Origin: an uncultured Lachnospiraceae bacterium
Lineage (GTDB): Bacteria > Bacillota_A > Clostridia > Lachnospirales > Lachnospiraceae
Reading direction: 5' to 3'
DNA length: 11,335 bases
Assembly: GCA_947302185.1 (NCBI GenBank)
Contig: CAMYVI010000062.1
Span: 1-11,335, forward strand
Shown here: piece by piece, positions 6,158 to 11,335 of the stretch
How the letters are laid out: every line of letters begins with the position of its first letter
Position numbering within the stretch: position 1 is the stretch's first letter
Notes under the pieces: model-generated
What the model was told of the DNA's origin: nothing
Database searches by the model: none
What the model saw: the letters and a program-made list of their open reading frames with translations, nothing else
Program-made: the position numbers and the translations under genes

Positions 6158-6640
6158 ATGTCCAAAGAGAAGGTCGTAAAGACCAACGCCATGCGCATGC
6201 TGGATAAGATGAAAATAAAATATGATGTGGTCACGGCTGACATCGATACATTTGTGAGCGGTACGGAGATGGCCAGACTCGAGAATGTCTCCCCGGAGGA
6301 ATCTTTCAAGACTCTCGTTATGCAGGGAAAGAGTCGGGAGTATTATGTATTTGTTCTGCCGGTCGAAAAAGAAGTCGATCTGAAGGCTGCTGCTGTTTCG
6401 GTAGGGGAGAAGAGTGTGGAGATGATTCCCGTAAAGGATATAACGCGTGTCACGGGCTATGTCCGGGGAGGCTGCAGCCCTCTCGGCATGAAGAAAAAGT
6501 ATGTCACAAGAGTGGCGCGTGAGGCGCAGGCATTTGAAAAAATTTATGTCAGTGCCGGAAAAATAGGCGTGAGCATGCACCTCTTCACAGATGATTTGAT
6601 TCGTGCTACCGGTGCAGAGTACGCATCCTTCACGTCTTGA
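6158..6640 (+). CDS. ybaK: Cys-tRNA(Pro) deacylase, YbaK/EbsC family
   Basis: A 160-residue cytosolic editing protein. The YbaK family hydrolyses Cys-tRNA(Pro), clearing the mischarged product that prolyl-tRNA synthetase makes with cysteine. Seen here: TNAMRMLD near the N-terminus, FKTLV with Lys51 at the position of the essential lysine, and GYVRGGCSPLGMKK (100-113) forming the GxxxGGxSPxG-type substrate loop, then SAGKIG near the C-terminus. Length matches stand-alone YbaK proteins. GGGAGA lies seven bases before ATG 6158. It follows typA by 24 bases; both act on translation accuracy or capacity. Its stop codon (6638-6640) lies inside the -35 box of the dapA promoter. Other members of the superfamily edit other tRNAs (for example Ala-tRNA(Pro)), but the motif set fits YbaK best. 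Confidence 0.92.
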   Translation: MSKEKVVKTNAMRMLDKMKIKYDVVTADIDTFVSGTEMARLENVSPEESFKTLVMQGKSREYYVFVLPVEKEVDLKAAAVSVGEKSVEMIPVKDITRVTGYVRGGCSPLGMKKKYVTRVAREAQAFEKIYVSAGKIGVSMHLFTDDLIRATGAEYASFTS

Positions 6641-6664
6641 CAGAGAATACACGCGTGGTAAAAT
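6637..6664 (+). promoter_or_regulatory. Strong sigma-A promoter of dapA, overlapping the ybaK stop codon
   Basis: A perfect TTGACA (6637-6642) and TAAAAT (6659-6664) are spaced by 16 bases. The -35 hexamer contains the TGA stop of ybaK. The spacer holds an 8-base palindrome CACGCGTG (6650-6657). Transcription would start near 6671, about 29 bases before the dapA ATG. Confidence 0.65.
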
Positions 6665-6699
6665 GAGTTTCGCAAGGTTTTTCATGATAAGGAGGCATT

Positions 6700-7587
6700 A
6701 TGTCAATATTTAAGGGTTCGGGCGTGGCTATCGTTACCCCGATGAAAGAAAACGGAGAAGTTAATTATGACTCATATGAGTCTCTGCTCGAAGACCAGAT
6801 CGCAAATCATACCGATGCGATCATCACCTGCGGCACTTCCGGCGAAGCGCCGACTCTCGATGATGATGAACATCTTAAAGTCATTAAGTTCACGGTAGAT
6901 GTTGTGAAGGGGAGAATCCCGGTCATTGCCGGAACGGGTTCCAACAATACCGCCCATGCTGTCATGATGTCGGAAGAAGCCGAGAAGCTCGGGGCTGACG
7001 GTCTCCTGCTCGTCACACCTTACTATAATAAGGCTACGCAGGCCGGTCTCGTTGAACACTACACCGCGATCGCTTCTGCGACGTCCCTGCCATGCATTCT
7101 CTATAATGTTCCGTCGAGGACCGGTACAAAGATACAGCCGGCTACCATGGTGGAAATTGCAAAGAAGAATGCAAATGTAAAAGCTATCAAAGAAGCCAGC
7201 GGCGATTTCAGTGCGATAGCCGAGCTGGCAAATATCTCTGACGGAAAAATCGACATTTATTCCGGTAACGATGATCAGGTCGTACCGCTCATGAGTCTCG
7301 GCGGGATCGGCGTAATCTCTGTTCTTGCAAATGTCGCGCCAAAGGAGACACATGACATGACACAGTACTGTCTGGACGGTGATTTTGCTAAAGCCGCTGA
7401 GATCCAGATTCGTGCCATTCCGCTGGTAAAAGCGCTGTTCTGCGAAGTTAACCCGATTCCCGTCAAGGCTGCGCTCAACATGCAGGGATTCAATGTAGGA
7501 AAACCGAGGCTTCCGCTCACCGAGATGGAGGCGGCTCATCAGGAAGTACTGCGTAAGGCAATGAAGGAATTCGGCTGTCTTAAGTAA
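6700..7587 (+). CDS. dapA: 4-hydroxy-tetrahydrodipicolinate synthase (dihydrodipicolinate synthase)
   Basis: A 295-residue TIM-barrel enzyme that condenses pyruvate with aspartate semialdehyde in the first committed step to diaminopimelate and lysine. Diagnostic features: GTSGEAPTL with Thr46-Ser47 (E. coli Thr44-Thr45), TPYYNK, YNVPSRTG with Tyr135 and Arg140, and IKEASGD whose Lys164 forms the Schiff base with pyruvate. NPIPVKAAL near the C-terminus is also typical. Length is normal (290-300). The start is fixed by AAGGAGG (6689-6695) four bases before ATG 6700. The next enzyme of the pathway, dapB, follows after 64 bases without terminator. Paralogues in this family include N-acetylneuraminate lyase, but the motifs and the dapB neighbour make DapA secure. 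Confidence 0.97.
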   Translation: MSIFKGSGVAIVTPMKENGEVNYDSYESLLEDQIANHTDAIITCGTSGEAPTLDDDEHLKVIKFTVDVVKGRIPVIAGTGSNNTAHAVMMSEEAEKLGADGLLLVTPYYNKATQAGLVEHYTAIASATSLPCILYNVPSRTGTKIQPATMVEIAKKNANVKAIKEASGDFSAIAELANISDGKIDIYSGNDDQVVPLMSLGGIGVISVLANVAPKETHDMTQYCLDGDFAKAAEIQIRAIPLVKALFCEVNPIPVKAALNMQGFNVGKPRLPLTEMEAAHQEVLRKAMKEFGCLK

Positions 7588-7640
7588 GCATACAGATCTG
7601 ATCGGAATGTGCACAGCAATATATAGTTCACGGAAACAGA

Positions 7641-7646
7641 AAGGAG
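7641..7646 (+). promoter_or_regulatory. Shine-Dalgarno site that fixes the dapB start
   Basis: AAGGAG lies five bases before ATG 7652. The frame is open from ATG 7607, which would add 15 residues before the Rossmann strand and has no comparable site, so 7652 is preferred. Confidence 0.85.
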
Positions 7647-7651
7647 CCGTA

Positions 7652-8407
7652 ATGGTCAATATTATTTTACACGGATGCAGCGGGCATATGGGTGCGGTCG
7701 TGACGGAAATCGTCGATGCCGACGCAGACATGAGAATCGCAGCGGGTATCGATGCCGTCGACCTCGGAAACAGAAATTATCCGGTATACACCGATGCTTA
7801 TGCATGCAGGGAAGAAGCCGGCTGTATTATAGATTTTTCAAATGCAGCGGCAATAGATACTCTCATTGACTATGCGGTCTCCAGATCTCTTCCTGTAGTT
7901 CTGTGCACTACGGGGCTTTCTGAGGAGCAACTTCGGAAAGTGGAGGAGGCATCCCGGAAAATTGCTATCCTCCGGTCCGCAAATATGTCTGTCGGCGTCA
8001 ATCTTCTGCTCAAGCTTTTGAAGGAGGCTGCCGCTGTGCTCGCTCCTGCAGGCTTTGATATGGAAGTCGAGGAGATGCATCACAGACGGAAAGTAGACGC
8101 GCCGAGCGGAACTGCTATTGCTCTCGCCGAAGCTCTTAATGAAGGGGCAGGCGGCGAATACAGCTTCACATATGACCGCAGTCAGAGGAGACAGCCGCGT
8201 GACGATAAGGAAATCGGTGTATCCGCGCTCCGCGGAGGAACAGTTGTCGGCATACACGACGTTGTATTTGCCGGACAGGATGAAGTTATCGAGTTTAAGC
8301 ATACGGCTTATTCAAGAGCTATATTTGCCAAGGGTGCTGTACAGGCTGCAAAATTCCTGGCGGGAAAAGAAGCCGGCATGTATGATATGGCAGACGTGAT
8401 CGGCTGA
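7652..8407 (+). CDS. dapB: 4-hydroxy-tetrahydrodipicolinate reductase
   Basis: A 251-residue NAD(P)H-dependent reductase that acts right after DapA in diaminopimelate/lysine synthesis. The N-terminal Rossmann motif is GCSGHMG (residues 8-14). VVLCTTG (85-88 for CTTG) has Cys where many DapB proteins have Gly. NMSVGVN follows, then the signature EMHHRRKVDAPSGTA with His143-His144 and Lys147, spaced as the catalytic His and Lys of the E. coli enzyme, and the C-terminal dimer/substrate segment ending FKHTAYSRAIFAKGA. Length is slightly short but in range (250-275). It is the second gene of a dapA-dapB-hisA unit; hisA starts 13 bases after its stop. Confidence 0.95.
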   Translation: MVNIILHGCSGHMGAVVTEIVDADADMRIAAGIDAVDLGNRNYPVYTDAYACREEAGCIIDFSNAAAIDTLIDYAVSRSLPVVLCTTGLSEEQLRKVEEASRKIAILRSANMSVGVNLLLKLLKEAAAVLAPAGFDMEVEEMHHRRKVDAPSGTAIALAEALNEGAGGEYSFTYDRSQRRQPRDDKEIGVSALRGGTVVGIHDVVFAGQDEVIEFKHTAYSRAIFAKGAVQAAKFLAGKEAGMYDMADVIG

Positions 8408-8420
8408 CAGCGGAGGGAAT

Positions 8421-9203
8421 ATGGAATTTCGTCCGTGTATAGATATTCATAACGGAAAAGTAAAACAGATCGTTGGCAGCAGCCTCCGCGATGCGGGGGA
8501 CGCTGCCAGCGAAAATTTTGTGAGCAGTTTTTCGGCAGGGGATTATGCGCGCATTTTCCGTCGGGACGGCCTTACGGGCGGCCATGTTATTTTGCTGAAT
8601 CCTTCGTCGTCCCCTTATTATGAAGCGACAAGAAAACAGGCGGAGGAGGCGCTTTCGGCATATCCCGGAGGTCTTCAGATCGGGGGCGGTATTCGTGCCG
8701 ATAATGCCATGGATTTTGTGCGCGCAGGGGCGAGCCATGTCATTGTGACAAGCTATGTCTTTTTTAACGGCAGCATCAGCATGGAGAATCTTATGAAGCT
8801 TGTACGGGCCGTAGGACGTGAACATCTGGTCCTCGACCTTTCCTGCAGGAAGAAGGACGACGGGAGATACTATGTCTGCACCGACCGCTGGCAGAAATTC
8901 ACGGATACGGCCGTGACAAAAGACCTGTTTGAAGAACTGTCATCGTGCTGCAGTGAATTTCTTGTTCACGGCATCGATGTGGAAGGCAAGGGAAGCGGAT
9001 TTGACAGCGAGCTGGTGGAAATGCTATCAGACGTGACGGAGGTTCCGGTGACCTATGCCGGAGGAATAAGATCCCTTGAGGATCTTGCAAGGCTCAGAAA
9101 ACTCGGAAAGAACAGGGTGAACGGTACGATAGGTTCAGCGCTCGATCTTTACGGGGGGAGTCTTAAGTATTCGGATGTGGTCAGATTCTGCAGTGAAAGC
9201 TGA
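8421..9203 (+). CDS. hisA: ProFAR (phosphoribosylformimino-AICAR-phosphate) isomerase, eukaryotic (HIS6)-type HisA
   Basis: A 260-residue TIM barrel predicted to carry out the Amadori-type isomerisation of ProFAR to PRFAR in histidine synthesis. The N-terminus RPCIDIHNGKVKQIVG with Asp8 is HisA-like, but several segments match the yeast HIS6/plant form and not the usual bacterial HisA: the N-terminal insertion ending ENFVSS, GGHVILL, LQIGGGI, VIVTSYVF, LDLSCRKK(D)DGRYYV with Asp139 as probable second catalytic Asp, then EFLVHGIDVEG, TYAGGI and GSALDLYGGSL. The eukaryotic-type family (TIGR02129) is known in some bacteria. GGAGGG (8412-8417) precedes the ATG by only three bases. It is the third gene after dapA-dapB, with no other his gene in view. 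No terminator is obvious after it. The HIS6 comparison is from memory, not an alignment. Confidence 0.88.
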   Translation: MEFRPCIDIHNGKVKQIVGSSLRDAGDAASENFVSSFSAGDYARIFRRDGLTGGHVILLNPSSSPYYEATRKQAEEALSAYPGGLQIGGGIRADNAMDFVRAGASHVIVTSYVFFNGSISMENLMKLVRAVGREHLVLDLSCRKKDDGRYYVCTDRWQKFTDTAVTKDLFEELSSCCSEFLVHGIDVEGKGSGFDSELVEMLSDVTEVPVTYAGGIRSLEDLARLRKLGKNRVNGTIGSALDLYGGSLKYSDVVRFCSES

Positions 9204-9271
9204 AAGCCGTGTACTGACGGAATTGAAGCGTATCAACAATTTGTAAAAAATGCATGAAATTGTATGAATAC

Positions 9272-9300
9272 TTGCAAACTGTTTGTGCAGAAGGTATAAT
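9272..9300 (+). promoter_or_regulatory. Strong sigma-A promoter of hpf
   Basis: TTGCAA (9272-9277) and a perfect TATAAT (9295-9300) with a 17-base spacer. Transcription would start near 9307, giving a leader of about 68 bases. I saw no sigma-B or sigma-H type sequence, although hpf homologues in bacilli use such sigma factors. Confidence 0.7.
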
Positions 9301-9374
9301 AAATTCAGGAGTTTCGTAATACCTTATTGAGGGTTTCGATTATTCTCCGAGTAAACCGTAAAGGATGTGACTAT

Positions 9375-9905
9375 ATGAAGTTTGTAATCAGCGGTAAAAA
9401 TCTCGAAGTCAGCGAAGGATTGCGCAATGCAGTGGAGGACAAGCTCGGAAAGCTTGAGAAGTACTTCACAACAGACACGAAGTGCATCGTCACACTGTCC
9501 GTCGAGAAAGACAGGCAGAAAGTAGAAGTGACGATCCCGGTAAAGGGCAACATTATCCGCTCGGAGCAGGTAAGCAATGACATGTATGTGTCCATCGACC
9601 TGGTCGAGGAAGTGATCGAACGTCAGCTGAAGAAGTACAAGAAGAAGATCATCGACAAGCACCAGAATGTCGAAAGTTTCCAGAAATCCTTTATTGAGAG
9701 AGAGTATGATCAGGCGGAGGATGAGCTTCCGATCATCCGCGTCAAGAGATTTGAAATCAAACCGATGTATCCGGAAGACGCATGCGTTCAGATGGAGCTC
9801 CTGGGACATAATTTCTTCGTGTTCGTCAATGCGGAGACGGATGAGACCAGCGTTGTATATAAGAGAAAGGGCGGTACGTACGGACTGATCGAGCCGGATG
9901 TATAA
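9375..9905 (+). CDS. hpf: Long-form ribosome hibernation promoting factor (HPF/RaiA family)
   Basis: A 176-residue ribosome-binding protein of the long HPF type, which inactivates and dimerises 70S ribosomes into 100S particles in slow growth. The N-terminal domain (about 1-97, MKFVISGKNLEVSEGLRNAV) has the beta-alpha-beta fold that sits in the tRNA/mRNA channel. A charged linker follows, and the C-terminal dimerisation domain (about 118-176) carries the marks IIRVKRFEIKPM, LLGHNFFVF and YKRKGGTYGLIE. Length matches long HPF (about 175-190). The frame is open from TTG 9327, but ATG 9375 with AAGGA (9361-9365) upstream and the MKF start fits homologues. It has its own strong promoter and a perfect terminator, so it is monocistronic and separate from secA. 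Confidence 0.95.
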   Translation: MKFVISGKNLEVSEGLRNAVEDKLGKLEKYFTTDTKCIVTLSVEKDRQKVEVTIPVKGNIIRSEQVSNDMYVSIDLVEEVIERQLKKYKKKIIDKHQNVESFQKSFIEREYDQAEDELPIIRVKRFEIKPMYPEDACVQMELLGHNFFVFVNAETDETSVVYKRKGGTYGLIEPDV

Positions 9906-9931
9906 AACGTGCCTGACGGAGGATGATACAG

Positions 9932-9958
9932 GGACAGCTGCTTGCAGCTGTCCTTTTT
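9932..9958 (+). terminator. Intrinsic terminator after hpf
   Basis: GGACAGCTGC (9932-9941) and GCAGCTGTCC (9944-9953) form a perfect inverted repeat with a minimal loop, followed by five T. It lies 26 bases past the hpf stop. Confidence 0.95.
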
Positions 9959-9971
9959 ATTCTTTATTTCA

Positions 9972-10000
9972 TTGTGTTACGTTTTTTTGCGTGTTATTAT
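9972..10000 (+). promoter_or_regulatory. Probable promoter of secA
   Basis: TTGTGT (9972-9977) and TATTAT (9995-10000) with a 17-base spacer and a TGT extended -10. It lies just after the hpf terminator, and transcription would start near 10007, about 95 bases before secA. Confidence 0.5.
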
Positions 10001-10101
10001 ATACTTCAGGCGGAATTTGATTACTTTGGAACTGCCGGCGAAGCGTGGAAGTTCGGGTCAATTATATCTGATCTGACTTTACGCATAAAAGGAGACTATA
10101 A

Positions 10102-11335
10102 ATGGGATTATTTGAAAAATTATTTGGCACACACAGTGACCGTGAAGTGAAACGCATCATGCCGATCGTGAATAAGATCGAGGCTCTCAGACCGGCTATG
10201 CAGGCTCTTTCGGATGAAGAGCTAAAAGCCAAGACGCCTGAGTTTAAAAGCCGTCTGGCAAACGGCGAAACACTGGATGACATTCTTCCCGAGGCTTACG
10301 CTGTTGTCCGCGAAGCGGCTAAGCGAGTCCTTGGAATGGAGCACTTCCATGTACAGCTGATCGGCGGCGTTATCCTTCATCAGGGACGTATCGCCGAGAT
10401 GAGGACCGGCGAAGGAAAAACTCTTGTATGTACGCTTCCCGCATACCTTAATGCACTGGAAGAAAAGGGCGTATGTGTAGTTACGGTCAACGATTACCTT
10501 GCTAAGCGTGACGCCGAATGGATGGGTGAAGTACACCGTTTCCTGGGTCTTACATGCGGATGCGTTCTCCAGCCCATGAAGCCGGACGAACGCCGTGAGA
10601 TGTACAACTGTGACATCACGTATATTACCAACAACGAGCTCGGTTTTGATTACCTTCGTGACAATATGGTAATTTACAAAGAGCAGCTTGTGCAGCGGGG
10701 GCTGCATTATGCAATCATCGATGAGGTCGACTCGGTCCTTATCGACGAGGCGCGTACTCCTCTGATCATTTCCGGTCAGAGCGGCAAGTCCACCAAAATC
10801 TATGAGGTCTGTGACATGCTTGCCCGCCAGCTCATAAGAGGCGAAGCGTCCGGAGAGATGACCAAGATGGCCGCCATTATGGGCGAAGAGATCACCGAGA
10901 CCGGCGATTTTGTAGTCAACGAGAAGGATAAGCTTGTTACGCTCACGGAAGACGGTGTCAGGAAGGTCGAGCAGTTCTTCCACATCGAGAACCTTTCCGA
11001 TGCGGAGAATCTGGAAATACAGCACAATGTCGACCTTGCGCTTCGCGCCAACTACCTGATGCACAGAGATCAGGATTATGTTGTTAAAGACGACCAGGTT
11101 CTTATTGTCGATGACTTTACCGGCCGTATTATGCCCGGCCGCCGTTATTCCGACGGTCTGCATCAGGCGATCGAGGCCAAGGAAAAGGTCAAGGTAAAGC
11201 AGGAGTCGAGAACTCTGGCTACAATTACGTTCCAGAACTTCTTCAACAAGTTCGATAAAAAGTGCGGTATGACCGGTACAGCTCTCACAGAAGAGCAGGA
11301 ATTCCGTGATATCTACGGAATGGACGTTATCACGA
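10102..11335 (+). CDS. secA: Preprotein translocase ATPase SecA (5' part, cut by window end)
   Basis: The first 411 codons of SecA, the cytosolic motor that pushes unfolded preproteins through SecYEG; the window ends inside the gene. MGLFEKLFG is the usual Firmicute N-terminus. Walker A reads MRTGEGKT (100-107), Walker B DEVD (207-210) is followed by [15 protein letters not shown], and the preprotein-binding region includes [45 protein letters not shown] and TFQNFF...MTGTA carry on the conserved order of nucleotide-binding domain 1. AAGGAG (10089-10094) lies seven bases before the ATG. The frame is open to the edge with no lesion. The secreted hydrolase encoded at 1167-2756 would be a client. 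Confidence 0.97.
   Translation, partial: MGLFEKLFGTHSDREVKRIMPIVNKIEALRPAMQALSDEELKAKTPEFKSRLANGETLDDILPEAYAVVREAAKRVLGMEHFHVQLIGGVILHQGRIAEMRTGEGKTLVCTLPAYLNALEEKGVCVVTVNDYLAKRDAEWMGEVHRFLGLTCGCVLQPMKPDERREMYNCDITYITNNELGFDYLRDNMVIYKEQLVQRGLHYAIIDEVDSVLIDEARTPLIISGQSGKSTKIYEVCDMLARQLIRGEASGEMTKMAAIMGEEITETGDFVVNEKDKLVTLTEDGVRKVEQFFHIENLSDAENLEIQHNVDLALRANYLMHRDQDYVVKDDQVLIVDDFTGRIMPGRRYSDGLHQAIEAKEKVKVKQESRTLATITFQNFFNKFDKKCGMTGTALTEEQEFRDIYGMDVIT

Noticed and set aside
9204..9374. raiA-motif RNA, expected upstream of some hpf/raiA genes in Firmicutes
   Set aside because: The gap is only about 170 bases, the promoter at 9272-9300 leaves a 68-base leader, and no substantial pairing is visible.
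9923..10150. 75-codon frame between hpf and secA with a hydrophobic start and GGAGG before ATG
   Set aside because: It runs through the perfect hpf terminator and the secA promoter and overlaps the secA start; its hydrophobic part is just the translated T-run, and the binding site abuts the ATG with no spacing.

Overview
The window reads as a stretch of chromosomal housekeeping DNA from a Gram-positive, low-to-moderate GC member of the Firmicutes, most likely class Clostridia (Lachnospiraceae-like; this is an inference from gene types and order, not a proven assignment). Supporting points are purine-rich Shine-Dalgarno sequences before almost every gene, sigma-A type promoters with 17-base spacers, a long-form hibernation factor followed by secA, a CwlO/PcsB-type cell wall hydrolase with a WalR-like operator, and single-strand gene layout. 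All ten genes are on the + strand. No mobile element, CRISPR array, tRNA or rRNA was seen.

Layout: (1) positions 1-208 hold a probable leftward promoter for a gene outside the window and a rightward promoter for rpiB (209-676). (2) The 490-base gap 677-1166 is unusually rich in structure: an 8-bp stem, a long 95-nt imperfect hairpin followed by a T-rich tract, then the promoter and a WalR-like direct repeat of a secreted coiled-coil NlpC/P60 peptidoglycan hydrolase (1167-2756, terminator 2777-2808). (3) A membrane-anchored polysaccharide deacetylase with GW-type wall-binding repeats (2979-4049) has its own promoter and terminator. (4) typA/bipA (4301-6133) and a YbaK-type Cys-tRNA(Pro) deacylase (6158-6640) form a likely two-gene unit. 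(5) dapA (6700-7587), dapB (7652-8407) and a eukaryotic-type hisA (8421-9203) form a likely three-gene unit, with a promoter whose -35 box overlaps the ybaK stop codon. (6) hpf (9375-9905) stands alone between a strong promoter and a strong terminator. (7) secA (10102 onward) has its own promoter and runs off the right edge.

Functionally, the window mixes cell envelope work (peptidoglycan cleavage, glycan deacetylation, diaminopimelate/lysine synthesis through DapA-DapB, SecA-driven export that would carry the secreted hydrolase) with translation quality and ribosome state (TypA, YbaK, HPF) and two sugar-phosphate isomerases (RpiB; HisA in histidine synthesis). I found no clear novel multi-gene system. 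The items most worth a second look are the eukaryotic-type HisA placed with dap genes instead of his genes, the structured intergenic region before the hydrolase, and the WalR-like site there.
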